From contig NZ_MCIF01000002.1 in the NCBI RefSeq assembly GCF_003268475.1, forward strand, positions 4,817,661-4,881,660: 64,000 bases of DNA, given 5' to 3'. Origin of the DNA: Thermogemmatispora tikiterensis. GTDB lineage: Bacteria > Chloroflexota > Ktedonobacteria > Ktedonobacterales > Ktedonobacteraceae. A program made the position numbers and the translations under genes. The stretch's first letter is position 1. Each line of letters starts with the position of its first letter. This document shows positions 1-8,157 of this stretch, piece after piece. Under the pieces are notes generated by a model. The model was not told where the DNA came from. It searched no databases and saw nothing but the letters and a program-made list of their open reading frames with translations.

Positions 1-397
1 CCGGGCGATAGGGATAGATGCCGTAGAGGGCCGCGTGCAGGCGGACGTTCTCTTCGGCGGTCAGGTTCTGATCCAGGCTTGGTTTCTGGAAGACAATGCC
101 GATGTTGCGGCGGATCTGGGGCGACTGCGTCTCCAGATCATAGCCGGCAATGCGCACGCGGCCCGCTGTCGGGCTGAGGGTGGTGGTCAGGATAGAGATG
201 ACGGTGGTTTTGCCGGCCCCGTTCGGCCCGAGCAGAGCGAAGAGGCTACCGGCGGGCACGCTGAAGCTGACACCATCCACGGCGTTGCGCCGGGCTTTTT
301 TATAGCATTTGACCAGGTTCTCAACCTGGATAACAGGCTCGACAGTGGTCTGCTCCGGCTGGCGGGGCCGGTGCTCGTCGGTGACGGCGGTTTGCAT
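1..397 (-). CDS. ABC transporter ATP-binding protein, N-terminal part (runs off window)
   Basis: Reading leftward from ATG at 397 gives an open frame to the window edge (about 132 residues). It contains a canonical Walker A, LLGPNGAGKTT, near residue 53, preceded by the A-loop region (VENLVKCYKKARRNAVDGVSF) and followed by a Q-loop (IGIVFQKPSLDQNLTAEENV). This is the DrrA/CcmA-type exporter ATPase pattern, usually partnered with an ABC-2 permease that would lie outside the window. AGAAGGG precedes the start at good spacing. The substrate cannot be inferred from this part; drug or lipid export is typical of the family. Confidence 0.9.
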   Translation of the reverse strand, partial: MQTAVTDEHRPRQPEQTTVEPVIQVENLVKCYKKARRNAVDGVSFSVPAGSLFALLGPNGAGKTTVISILTTTLSPTAGRVRIAGYDLETQSPQIRRNIGIVFQKPSLDQNLTAEENVRLHAALYGIYPYRP

Positions 398-794
398 GGC
401 TGTGGTCCCTTCTTTCTTTGCTGTGGCGTGATTCCCCTCATCTCATCAGGTACAAGACTGGCTCGTCGTCCACTCATTGCACCTCGTTGCAGCAGGCGCG
501 CCATCGATGTTGTCTGAACTGGGTGCTGTTCTCGCACTCGTCGGCGCGCGCCCCTGGGCTGGTCTGCCGTCGCTCGCTGAGTGGGGAAAGGCCAGCCCAG
601 TCCTGCCAGACGTTGCGGCACTGATCTGGCCTTCCCCGGAGGTGTGAACTGTTGTGCTGCCGATGGTAGTGTAACCCATGCCCAGAAAGGGGGCATCATC
701 CTTCTGGATGATAGGCTGGATGATTGTGCCGTCCGCGCGGCGACCAGCCTCCTGGGGGGGGCTGGCCTGAGAGGCGGACGGGCCGGCCAGCCGC
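398..794. other. intergenic region with a long inverted repeat
   Basis: No convincing gene lies between the LuxR-family stop and the ABC ATPase start. It contains an inverted repeat at 583-595 and 626-637 (GGGGAAAGGCCAG against CTGGCCTTCCCC, one unpaired base, 30-nt loop). The hairpin follows the regulator gene, so it may terminate its minus-strand transcript or sit in the leader of the ABC gene. There is no long T-run beside it. Confidence 0.4.
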
Positions 795-3700
795 TTAGAG
801 AAGACCGTAGCGGCGGGCAGTGGCGATGGCGCGATGGCGGTTGTGGACGTTGAGTTTCTGGTAGAGGTGCTGGATGTGGGTGCGCACGGTGTTGACCGAG
901 ACGATGAGTTCCTCAGCGATCTCGGCGTTGCTGTAGCCGGCGGCCAGCAGACGCAGGATGCGCAGCTCCTGGGCCGAGAGTGGCTCAGGGAGAGGGACTT
1001 CGACGGGGGTGATGATAGGCGGCTGCTGGCTGGACGCGGCGGCGAAGTCCTGCAGGAGGCTCTCGGCATAGGCGCGCAGGGTTTGCCCGCGCACGCGCGG
1101 GAGCAGCTCGCGCAGCAGGGCGGCCAGCGGCTCGCCTTCGTCCAGGAAGATGCGTCGATGCCCTTCAATCTGCCCCTGTTCGAGGGCGCTGCCGAGGAAG
1201 GTGCCGGCCAGCACCGGGTCGTGCTCCTGGGCGTAGGCCCGGGCGAGCAGGAGGCGCGCCTGCAGCAGGCCACGCCCGCGCCCGCTTTGCCGCGCCTGCT
1301 CATGGATATTCTCCAGGAGGGGGATGGCCTGACGGGCCTGACCGTTGGCCAGCAGCAGGCGGGCCACGAGCAGCCGGTATTGTTCTTGCACCAGGCCGTT
1401 GGGAGTCTGGTCGCCGGCGACGAGCTGGGTGCCCTGGCTCTCGATGGGGATTGAGACGGCGGGGGTCGCTGCTGCCAGCGAAGTCGTCCCCGCGCTCCCC
1501 CCGGCGGCGGGGTCCGGACTGGCTGCCATCGCCAGCAAAGGCTGCGACCCGTCCGCGCTGGCCGCCAGCTCGTAGTGGCCTTCCAGGCCAGGCAGCCGCC
1601 CCAGCTCCTCAACGCTCTCGCGGGCGGCCTCAAGGTCGCCGCGGGCAAGGTCGAGACGCGCCAGCCGGGTGAGTAGCTCGGCGCGCGGATAGTGGTTGTA
1701 GCCTGGGTGAGGGAAGGTGGCGCTGATCTGCAGCAGCAGGAGGCGAAGGCTCTCACGGGCGGCGTCGAGCTGGCCGCGGGCCTGGCTGATGAGCGCGCGC
1801 AGTTGACGGGCGTCCAGGCTGAGCAGGGAGAAGAGAAAAGTGTCGTGTTCGTCGCTGCCACCGGCTGGCAGGGTGCTCAGGCGCTCTTCCAGAAGATCTA
1901 GCTGCTCTTCGGCTCCGGCCAGGTCGTTCCAATCGTAGAGGATCTGGGCCTGCCCCATCAAGGCCATGAGAGCGTGGGGGCGCTGCGGCGGGCTGGCGCT
2001 GGCCAGGTAACGGTAATGGTAGGCCGCGGTCTGCAACTTGCCGGCCAGGGTAGCTAGAAAGGCGCGCAGGCTGCTGAAGCCGCTCAACCATTCTTCGCTG
2101 GGGGGAGCGAGCTGCTCGATCGCGCTGACCTGCATGAGGCTTTCGATGTCGCGGCTGATCGTCTCGGCCTCTTTGAGGTTGCCGCTCTGCAGGTAGTAGC
2201 CAAAGAGGTAGCCCAGGCAGAGCAGGCGCCAGTCGCTTTCTTCGGGGGGCAGGTACTCCAGGGCGGCCCGCGCGTAGACCGCGCTCTGATAGGCTCGCTG
2301 GCCGGGCTGCCTGGGCGAGGTCGGCAGGTACTCCAGCGTCAGCATGCGACAGGCATAGAGCCGCCCCAGGCCGGCCCGATCGTCGCTCTGGCGCCATAGC
2401 TCTTCGGCGCGCTGCAGCAGATCATTGATGCGTGTGATATGGGCCTGCGCTGGCTGGTGCGCCGGGTCGAAGCTGGCTCGCTGGTCGCGTAGGGAGGAGT
2501 GAATGACCAGGGCGCCGAGCAGGCAGAGCTGGGGCCGGCTCCAGATGAGTGGCTCGGGCACGGCCTCCAGCCAGCACTGCAGGCGCTGTAAGGCGTTGTG
2601 GTCACCCCAACTCAGGAAACGCAGGGGGATAGTGAAGCGCTCGATGAGTTCGGCGACCCACGGGTTGACGCCGGACTGCAGCGCCAGCTCAATGGCCTCT
2701 TCGAGCTGGCCGCGATTGGCGTACCAGCGGCTGGCCTGGTAGTGGATCAGGCGCACTTCTTCGCGCGGCAGCCGACGCCGCGCCTCGTGCTGCAGGGCTT
2801 CGGCAAAGAGCGGGTAATAGCGGTAAATCCTGCGCGGAGGGTCAAGCGGCTCGATAAAGAGGTTTCTGCGCTCTAGCTCCTCCAGCAAGGCGGCGCTTCC
2901 GTGAAGGTTGTGGGGGCTGACGGCGCAGCAGAGGTCGGGCTGCAGGCGCGGAAGCCAGCAGGTGCGCAGGAGGAAGTGTTGCAGGTGCGGCGGCAGATTC
3001 TGGAGCACTTCGCTGCTGAAGTAGTCGAAGAGCGGGCGCTGACTGCCGCGGAAGTCGCTCAGGAGGCGCTCCAGGGCGGTGGGGGCCAACGCTCTGCCGT
3101 CGCGCTCGCCGGCCAGCCTGGCGCTCTCTAAGAGGAGGGAAAGCAGGCGCAGGCCAGCCGGCCAGCCGGCGATGAGCTGGTCGATCTGCTCTAGCTGCCC
3201 GGGGGCCAGACCATAGGGACGCAGGAAGGCAGCGCTCTCGGCCTGGGAGAAGCGGAGATCAGGGCCACGTAGCTCCAGCAGAGCGCCGGCGGCGCGCAAG
3301 CTGGCCAGTGGTAGTGGCGGCTCTTCGCGTGTGAGCAGGACGAGGCAGAGGCCGGCGGGCAGGTGGCCGACGAGGAAGGCCAGCGCCTGGTGGATGGCCT
3401 CGGCCTTGATGAGGTGGTAGTTCTCCAGGATGAGCAGGCCACGGGCCTCATGCTGGCTGAGGAAATTGAGCAGCAAGACGAGCTGGTCGGCCAGGGTCTC
3501 GCTGACGGCACTGGGGGCGACGCCGACGGGGGCCAGTCCGGCCAGGCTGGTGGCCAGGGAGCTGGCTGGCGTTGGGGTGAGGCGCTGGCTCTCTTCGGGC
3601 GAGAGCCAGCGTGCGCAGGCGGCAACGAGGTAGCGCCAGAAGTGCGACGGCTCGTTGTCTGCGGCGTCGAGGGTGAGCCAGGCCACGGGTGGGGCGCCTT

Positions 3701-4304
3701 CTGCGTCGGCCTCTTCGGCGAGATGGGCCAGCCACTGGCACACCAGGCTGCTTTTGCCGCTGCCCGCCGGGGCACAGAGCAGGATCAGCCGCCGCTCGCG
3801 TCCACGGTCGAGGCGGGCCAGCAGGTGCTCGCGACGGATGAGGTCGCCAGGCAGGGCCGGCGGCCTGAGCCTGGTCTGCAGCAGCGGCCCTCGGCCATCG
3901 CGCAGTCCCGGCTCGTGACGGGCCCGCATGTAGTCGCGCAGGCGGCGACAGCTAAGCTCTAGCCTGGCGGCGACTTCCTCCAGGCGCTCGAGCGTGAGGG
4001 ACTCGGTTTTGCCAGCGTACTGCTTAAAGGTGCGGTGCAGGCAGTGACGAAAGGCGTACCAGTAGATGGGACGCCCTTTACGGGTCTCGCGGCGCAGGGT
4101 CAGTCGACCCCGCTGCCCTCTGAAGGTGAAGGCGCTCTGGCTCTCTAGCCAGGCTCGCCACTCCTCCGGTTGACGCGGCAGAGGGGCAAGCGCGCCGTCC
4201 GCTTTGATACGCAGGACGTACTCCTCTTGTTTGGGTAACCAGACAATCTCGATCGCGGTGTGAGTTGTTGACGGTGGTGGGGTTGCAGATTCGCCGCTGT
4301 GCAA
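795..4304 (-). CDS. MalT/LuxR-family large ATP-dependent transcriptional regulator
   Basis: The protein is 1169 residues from a TTG start at 4304. That start is chosen because GGGGAGGAGAGG lies just upstream and homology-like sequence begins there; the open frame continues to 4763 but its extra residues are low-complexity promoter DNA. Order of domains: an N-terminal DNA-binding-like segment (about 10-110), a STAND-type NTPase with Walker A APAGSGKS (K184) and hydrophobic sensor strands, a long helical TPR-like region (about 530-1000), and a C-terminal LuxR helix-turn-helix (LSAQELRILRLLAAGYSNAE..., last 65 residues). Such regulators bind an inducer in the TPR part and oligomerise with ATP to activate promoters. 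The target is unknown; the adjacent ABC exporter gene is a candidate by position only. Confidence 0.93.
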   Translation of the reverse strand: MHSGESATPPPSTTHTAIEIVWLPKQEEYVLRIKADGALAPLPRQPEEWRAWLESQSAFTFRGQRGRLTLRRETRKGRPIYWYAFRHCLHRTFKQYAGKTESLTLERLEEVAARLELSCRRLRDYMRARHEPGLRDGRGPLLQTRLRPPALPGDLIRREHLLARLDRGRERRLILLCAPAGSGKSSLVCQWLAHLAEEADAEGAPPVAWLTLDAADNEPSHFWRYLVAACARWLSPEESQRLTPTPASSLATSLAGLAPVGVAPSAVSETLADQLVLLLNFLSQHEARGLLILENYHLIKAEAIHQALAFLVGHLPAGLCLVLLTREEPPLPLASLRAAGALLELRGPDLRFSQAESAAFLRPYGLAPGQLEQIDQLIAGWPAGLRLLSLLLESARLAGERDGRALAPTALERLLSDFRGSQRPLFDYFSSEVLQNLPPHLQHFLLRTCWLPRLQPDLCCAVSPHNLHGSAALLEELERRNLFIEPLDPPRRIYRYYPLFAEALQHEARRRLPREEVRLIHYQASRWYANRGQLEEAIELALQSGVNPWVAELIERFTIPLRFLSWGDHNALQRLQCWLEAVPEPLIWSRPQLCLLGALVIHSSLRDQRASFDPAHQPAQAHITRINDLLQRAEELWRQSDDRAGLGRLYACRMLTLEYLPTSPRQPGQRAYQSAVYARAALEYLPPEESDWRLLCLGYLFGYYLQSGNLKEAETISRDIESLMQVSAIEQLAPPSEEWLSGFSSLRAFLATLAGKLQTAAYHYRYLASASPPQRPHALMALMGQAQILYDWNDLAGAEEQLDLLEERLSTLPAGGSDEHDTFLFSLLSLDARQLRALISQARGQLDAARESLRLLLLQISATFPHPGYNHYPRAELLTRLARLDLARGDLEAARESVEELGRLPGLEGHYELAASADGSQPLLAMAASPDPAAGGSAGTTSLAAATPAVSIPIESQGTQLVAGDQTPNGLVQEQYRLLVARLLLANGQARQAIPLLENIHEQARQSGRGRGLLQARLLLARAYAQEHDPVLAGTFLGSALEQGQIEGHRRIFLDEGEPLAALLRELLPRVRGQTLRAYAESLLQDFAAASSQQPPIITPVEVPLPEPLSAQELRILRLLAAGYSNAEIAEELIVSVNTVRTHIQHLYQKLNVHNRHRAIATARRYGLL

Positions 4305-4647
4305 GGTGTCCTCTCCTCCCCTGAACCTGGGACGGCGCGGGCCGCTCGTCAGGCCCGGCGCAGGTCCCGGCCCAGGATGCTCCCAATAACCACAATAGCA
4401 ACAAAATCTGTTCCCCTCGGCTGGCGGCGGTCTTCCTCTGCTGCTCGCTGCTGCGTTGGGGCGGGCCGGGGCTTCCTGCCTCCCCCCAAGTATATCAAAG
4501 TTCGGGCGCGCTCTTCCAGACGCGCTCTGGGAAGGAGAAGCGGCAGCAGCGCAAAGGGGGACTGGTGCGAGGGGCGTGCTCGACGGCGCTCTCTCCGGGG
4601 CCGGCCCCAGCCCCGGCTCCTCCTTGCGGCCCTCCGGGCTGGCTGGT

Positions 4648-4653
4648 ATTATA
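4648..4653 (-). promoter_or_regulatory. -10 element for the MalT/LuxR gene
   Basis: The minus strand reads TATAAT here in an AT-rich patch inside otherwise GC-rich DNA. No good -35 box is seen 16-18 bases upstream. A transcript from here would carry a leader of about 340 bases before the TTG at 4304; the 4305-4768 interval holds no other recognisable feature. Confidence 0.4.
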
Positions 4654-4768
4654 TAGACAAATAAATAGCAGAAAAGGTGACGAACGGCGGAATCTGGCCC
4701 GTTGTCTTGATAGGGTGACGCGCCACGTACGCTGCGTGCGCGGCGCGAGGGCCAAAGGAGCAAAAACG

Positions 4769-4990
4769 ATGTCTGATCGACGCCGGCTGCTGCCGGTGGT
4801 GCTGGGCCTGGGCCTGGCTTTGCTGGTGCTGGCCGTCTTTCTCTATGTCGGCTCCGGCTTGCTGGAGGTCACGCTGCTGCAGGCGAGGCAGGAGCCGTTT
4901 ATCAGGCCGGCGGCCTGGATTGGCCTGGTGGTGGGCCTGGTGCTGGCACTCCTCGCCTACCTGTGGCAGCGCTCTCGCTCGCCGTCGTGA
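4769..4990 (+). CDS. small two-helix membrane protein, hypothetical
   Basis: A 73-residue protein starting at ATG 4769 behind AAAGGAG (4754-4760). It has two hydrophobic segments: residues about 7-29 (LLPVVLGLGLALLVLAVFLYVG) and about 48-66 (WIGLVVGLVLALLAYLW), with a short charged loop and a basic C-terminus. It is divergent from the LuxR-family regulator. No family recognised. The upstream in-frame extension to 4565 lacks coding character and is not included. Confidence 0.65.
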   Translation: MSDRRRLLPVVLGLGLALLVLAVFLYVGSGLLEVTLLQARQEPFIRPAAWIGLVVGLVLALLAYLWQRSRSPS

Positions 4991-5105
4991 GCGAGGCGGG
5001 CGCCGTGTACAGGTGATCACGGTCATCAATCCGCAGCGATGAAGCCCGCTTAATGCCTTCGCCAGGGAGGGAAGCGCGTTGAGCCAGGAGATCAGACCCC
5101 CCGGC

Positions 5106-5134
5106 TTGACAGCCACAGCGCTTTGCTTTATCCT
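5106..5134 (+). promoter_or_regulatory. sigma70-type promoter with no obvious downstream gene
   Basis: TTGACA at 5106-5111, a 17-base spacer, and TATCCT at 5129-5134. Predicted transcription starts near 5141 and runs into the hairpin at 5165-5205, then antisense to the XRE gene. No open reading frame follows on this strand. Confidence 0.5.
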
Positions 5135-5164
5135 ATATGCGGTTACCTCCGAGTTTTGCATATG

Positions 5165-5205
5165 GCGCGCCTGGTCAGCGGATGTGAGCCGCAGGCCAGG
5201 CGCGC
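5165..5205. terminator. perfect 10-bp inverted repeat, terminator-like
   Basis: GCGCGCCTGG (5165-5174) pairs exactly with CCAGGCGCGC (5196-5205); inside the loop GCGG and CCGC can pair again, giving a two-step hairpin. It lies just past the stop of the minus-strand XRE gene and could end both that transcript and one from the promoter at 5106. It lacks a long U-tract. Confidence 0.5.
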
Positions 5206-5241
5206 TGCTATTGTCCCGTCTATCCTTGCCGTTCAGGAGAA

Positions 5242-5448
5242 CTAGCGATCAGGAATTTCTTCGAGAAGATCTCTCATAGGAACCTGTAAGGCGCGGGCGA
5301 TTTTGGCAAGCGTCGATGCAGGAGGCATATAAGCGGGATCTTTGATCATGCGGCTAATCGTTGTCTCTGGCACCGAGGCGAGCTGTGCCAGACGCTCGGG
5401 ACTCATTCTTCTCTCCCTCAAGGCTTTGTGCAGTCGATTACGATACAC
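5242..5448 (-). CDS. XRE/Cro-type mini-regulator, copy 1
   Basis: A 68-residue helix-turn-helix protein. The GTG start at 5448 is chosen because it has GAGGAGA at proper spacing and aligns with the other two copies (VYRNRL against MYRLRV and MFRLRV); a TTG at 5493 would add 15 residues that the paralogues lack. The HTH spans about residues 12-55 (SPERLAQLASVPETTISRMIKDP) and is followed by the shared end DLLEEIP. It is essentially a bare DNA-binding domain, like phage Cro or an antitoxin, but no toxin partner is adjacent. It is the first of three tandem minus-strand paralogues. Confidence 0.8.
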   Translation of the reverse strand: MYRNRLHKALRERRMSPERLAQLASVPETTISRMIKDPAYMPPASTLAKIARALQVPMRDLLEEIPDR

Positions 5449-5537
5449 TTCCTGTCTCTCCTCGCCTGGCGAGCCCTGACAAAAACAGGCCAAGACTCCT
5501 GCTCATCCAGACAACCTGATTGCTCTAGCTGCGCACG

Positions 5538-5840
5538 TCAGTTGATGCGCGACTCCTGGTTGGTTTGCCTTGTCTGATCTGGCTGCTGCTGCTGGGAGGA
5601 GAGTGCAGGCTCTGAGGACCTGGGAGCAAATGGCGATGGGTCAGGGATCTCTTCGATCAGATCGTCGATGTGCACCTGCAGCGCTTTCGCTACCTGGGCC
5701 ATCGTGGCTATTGAGGGGAGATACGAGGGATCACGTACCAGTCGCCTTACCATTGCTTCAGTCAATGCGGTGTGCCGTGCGAGCCATGTCTGAGTGACGC
5801 CCTTCTGTTGAAGGACCTCCTTGACTCGTAAACGGTACAT
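5538..5840 (-). CDS. XRE/Cro-type mini-regulator, copy 2
   Basis: A 100-residue protein from ATG 5840, with AAGGAG seven bases upstream; the longer open frame to 5999 crosses the AT-rich promoter and is not used. Residues 1-68 match the other copies (MYRLRVKEV...QVAKALQVHIDDLIEEIP), with the HTH at about 13-55. A proline/serine/glutamine-rich tail of about 30 residues (PSPFAPRSSEPALSSQQQQ) is unique to this copy. It probably represses its own promoter, given the palindrome upstream at 6011-6024; this is inference. Confidence 0.8.
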   Translation of the reverse strand: MYRLRVKEVLQQKGVTQTWLARHTALTEAMVRRLVRDPSYLPSIATMAQVAKALQVHIDDLIEEIPDPSPFAPRSSEPALSSQQQQPDQTRQTNQESRIN

Positions 5841-6006
5841 TCTCTGCTCCTTCCTGTTCATTGCCCTTCTTGTGTAATTAACACCCCCAGAAATGGCCTC
5901 CTTTTGAGGGCAAGCAATCCCTCTCTGACCCTCAATAGGGGAGACTGAATTAAGGGGATGCAATTGGATGGAGTGAGCTATCTGCTCTGTTTGCTCCACT
6001 AGATCA

Positions 6007-6024
6007 ATTATAGGTATATACCTA
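6007..6024 (-). promoter_or_regulatory. promoter -10 box overlapping a 14-bp palindrome (operator candidate)
   Basis: The minus strand has TATAAT at 6012-6007, leading toward XRE copies 2 and 1. Partly overlapping it, immediately upstream, is the perfect palindrome TAGGTATATACCTA (6011-6024). A related, imperfect copy TAGATATATGTCTT lies at 6075-6088. Position and symmetry suit an autoregulatory XRE operator. No clear -35 box is visible. Confidence 0.45.
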
Positions 6025-6116
6025 GATGTAAAAGAAGCCGCTCAGTAATACCTGTTCTTAGTGATAAGCATAAATAGATATATGTCTTTGGATCAATCTG
6101 ATCAGATAGGTGTAAG

Positions 6117-6179
6117 GAAGGGCAGCCAGGCCGCTCCTCTACTGAGCTGACAACGATTTTAGCGGTCTGGCTTCCCTTC
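6117..6179 (-). terminator. long imperfect hairpin downstream of XRE copy 3
   Basis: Arms at 6117-6135 and 6161-6179 pair over 19 positions with one mismatch and one G-U, around a 25-base loop. It sits between the stop of XRE copy 3 and the promoter of copy 2, so it probably separates the two transcripts. Confidence 0.5.
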
Positions 6180-6236
6180 TCAGGAGGAGAAAGAAAGCGC
6201 GGAGTGATGGACAGGGCTTAGGAGGTGTCGAGGATC

Positions 6237-6455
6237 TTATGCCTCTTGTTCCTCTTCAGGTATATATTCTATAAGATCCTCTAAGCTGCACTTTAAGACT
6301 CTCGCTACCTTCAGTAGAGTCGAAGCTTGCGGGGTGTAGTTAGGATCTTTGACCATTCTCCTGACTACTGAATGAGACAAGCCTGCCTTTCTTGCGACCC
6401 ATCCTACTGTCTTGCCTTGATTCTTAATTACCTCTTTAACTCTTAATCTAAACAT
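6237..6455 (-). CDS. XRE/Cro-type mini-regulator, copy 3
   Basis: A 72-residue HTH protein starting MFRLRVKEVIKNQ, clearly paralogous to the two copies downstream (shared blocks: VRRMVKDPNYTPQASTL, KVARVL, DLIEYIP). The HTH occupies about residues 13-55. Codon use and base composition are more AT-rich than in neighbouring genes, which suggests a separate origin. The ribosome site is only GAGG close to the ATG. As with the other copies no effector domain or toxin partner is present. Confidence 0.8.
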   Translation of the reverse strand: MFRLRVKEVIKNQGKTVGWVARKAGLSHSVVRRMVKDPNYTPQASTLLKVARVLKCSLEDLIEYIPEEEQEA

Positions 6456-6540
6456 ATCCTCACTCGCGAATAAGCTTCATTGATGAGATTTGCTTAGGAG
6501 TATAGCGGAGCGGATGGACCTGTGGGGAGTATCCTGATCA

Positions 6541-6566
6541 AGTCACGCAACTGCGTGACTTTTTTG
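6541..6566 (+). terminator. intrinsic terminator without an upstream plus-strand gene
   Basis: AGTCACGCA (6541-6549) and TGCGTGACT (6552-6560) form a perfect stem, followed directly by a run of T ending at 6565. This is the most textbook Rho-independent terminator in the window and it points rightward, yet no plus-strand gene precedes it for over 1.5 kb. Confidence 0.65.
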
Positions 6567-6675
6567 AATTATCTATGTGAGTCACTTAATTAGATACTGG
6601 AAATGTCTAAAGATAGATGTTAATCTTGTAGAGGAAAACAGGCTTTCACGTCTTGAAAGAACTCGGAGGTGAGCG

Positions 6676-6969
6676 ATGAACCTGCCGCCGGTTGGGGAGG
6701 GGAAGGGGAAGGCGCCGTACCTGGTGATCTGCTATCGTGAGGAAGGCGGGGACATGTTCCTGCTGCCTGCGGCCTGTGAGCGTTGTTTGCGGCGTGTTTT
6801 GGAGCAGCTCAGCGCGGAGCCGCTCTTTGATCCTTTCACCATTGTCGTTGAGCGGGAGGGGCGGGAGATCCTGCGTTTTGGGGCGCGGCGCATGCTGCGA
6901 CCTCTGGAGGGGAAGGCGGTGGAGACGGAACCTGGAGAGGATGGTCAGGGTCTTTATGAGCCGTTATAG
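6676..6969 (+). CDS. small hypothetical protein
   Basis: A 97-residue protein from ATG 6676 preceded by CGGAGGTGAGCG, a good ribosome site. It is acidic and soluble, without membrane segments. The pattern (YLVICYREEGGDMFLLPAACERCLRRVLEQL, then FTIVVEREGREILRFGARR) suggests a small alpha/beta fold. No family recognised. It follows the terminator at 6541-6566 and shares no operon partner except possibly the gene at 7047, 77 bases downstream. Confidence 0.6.
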   Translation: MNLPPVGEGKGKAPYLVICYREEGGDMFLLPAACERCLRRVLEQLSAEPLFDPFTIVVEREGREILRFGARRMLRPLEGKAVETEPGEDGQGLYEPL

Positions 6970-7046
6970 CGACTAAAGACGCAGAACAAACACTGATTCA
7001 TTGCTATTGGCCCGCGAGTACAATGAACTTAAGAGCACCGTGAATT

Positions 7047-7376
7047 ATGGGATACGAACTAGAGATCGTCTATCCGCGACGGAAGAGCTTTGGCCAGCCA
7101 GCGGCGCTGGTGGGAGCATATCGCTGGCCTTACCAGTTACTCGCGCACTGCCGGCGGCTGAAGCGTTTCGTGATTGAGCCAGTGGAGGTGCAGATTTGGT
7201 ACCGGGAAGCAAGCAACGGCGAGCGCGATCTTCTCTATCGCTTTCGCCTCTTGCCGTCCTCGCTCTCGCCGGCGGCTGCCGCGGTGGTGCGCCAGGGAGT
7301 GACAAGCAGGCGGGACGTTGCGCCCACCCACCCGTCAGCGCGGGGGGGACGTTCCCGGTTCATTGCCTTTCCTTGA
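7047..7376 (+). CDS. small hypothetical protein
   Basis: A 109-residue reading frame starting MGYELEIVYPRRKSFG. The first 75 residues look protein-like (alternating aromatic and charged residues, IEPVEVQIWYREASNGERDLLYRFRLLP). The last 30, rich in R, P and G, may be read-through into GC-rich non-coding DNA. No strong ribosome site precedes the ATG. No family recognised. Confidence 0.4.
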   Translation: MGYELEIVYPRRKSFGQPAALVGAYRWPYQLLAHCRRLKRFVIEPVEVQIWYREASNGERDLLYRFRLLPSSLSPAAAAVVRQGVTSRRDVAPTHPSARGGRSRFIAFP

Positions 7377-8157
7377 GATTCTTCCTTGCTCAACTGGATG
7401 CACCTGTAGCCGGCTTGCCCTTGAGGCGGCCCGCAGGGGTGGCCCCGTCGTGTCGCTACGTCCCGGTCCTGGCTGCAGTGAACCGAGCCCGGCCAGGCCG
7501 GGGCGGGCGAGTCAGCGGTCTGCCCCGAGGCCGTTCGTGTGGGTGCGAGCGGCGTAAGGCGTAGCCAGCGACAGGCCCGGAGGGATACCGGGCGGATCGT
7601 GGTCGCGTACCGACGCTCCTTTCCTGCGAGCCATCACCCCCGGCCCGCTCGCCTCTCGCGTTTCATGCGGGCGGGCCGTTGGGGCCGCGTGGTAGCCCTG
7701 TGAATGGCTGACTGGCTCGCTGTCCAGCGCCGGCCCTGATCCCTAGCCCTGGCACCGGCGCCGCGACAGCGGGCGCAGCACAGAGCGGAGCAGGGCAACT
7801 TGCGGCAGCTCCCCGCGCCCAGGAGGAGGCGGTACCGGGCCGACCAGATCCGCTGCCCGCAGCATCAGGGACGCAGGAGGAAGAGCAGGAGAAGAAGCAG
7901 GGAGGCAGGGCGGGGGCCGGCCCGGCCCGGCAGTCAGGCATCAGGGCGTGGGGCGCCAGTGTGGTGCTCCCTGGTTCTCGGGAGTTGGGGCACCAGGACG
8001 TCAGACGCCAGATGTCGGTCTGGCCGGCGCCGTCCCCCTTACCAGCCCAGCCAGGCTTGCCCGCCTCGTTGTGAAGCTGTGCGCCAGGAGAGAGAGAGCA
8101 AGTAAGCAAACAAGCAAGCAAAAACCAAGCAAGCAAGCAAGAAGGAGCAAGCAGACG
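7377..8157. other. 780-base GC-rich interval with no supported gene
   Basis: Several open frames cross this stretch on both strands but their translations are low-complexity (runs of R, P, G, A). Small GC-rich hairpins are frequent, for instance GCCCGG-AGGGATA-CCGGGC near 7577-7595. No RNA family was recognised. The right end (about 8081-8157) is a purine-rich microsatellite. Confidence 0.4.
8098..8150 (+). repeat. AAGC tetranucleotide microsatellite in a 5' leader
   Basis: Imperfect tandem AAGC/AAAC units fill this stretch and end in GAAGGAG, the ribosome site of the next gene. Length changes here would alter the leader but not the reading frame. Confidence 0.7.

Noticed and set aside
446..1861. 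471-residue open frame on the minus strand
   Set aside because: It overlaps the C-terminal coding part of the LuxR-family gene in another frame and is rich in S, P, A and R with no recognisable domain.
4305..4763. N-terminal extension of the LuxR/MalT-type protein by 153 residues
   Set aside because: The stretch is low-complexity, crosses an AT-rich -10-like element (TATAAT on the minus strand), and the TTG at 4304 has a strong ribosome site.
5242..6455. Toxin-antitoxin or prophage remnant
   Set aside because: No toxin, integrase, attachment site or phage structural gene is adjacent to the XRE genes.
7377..8000. Possible structured RNA (RNase P, cobalamin riboswitch, tmRNA considered)
   Set aside because: The region is hairpin-rich but none of the conserved sequence blocks of those RNAs could be found.
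7663..8136. 157-residue minus-strand frame starting with a hydrophobic stretch
   Set aside because: The apparent signal peptide is the complement of the AAGC repeat and the rest is low-complexity; no ribosome site.
8098..8150. CRISPR-like repeat array
   Set aside because: Units are 4 bases, without spacers; it is a microsatellite.
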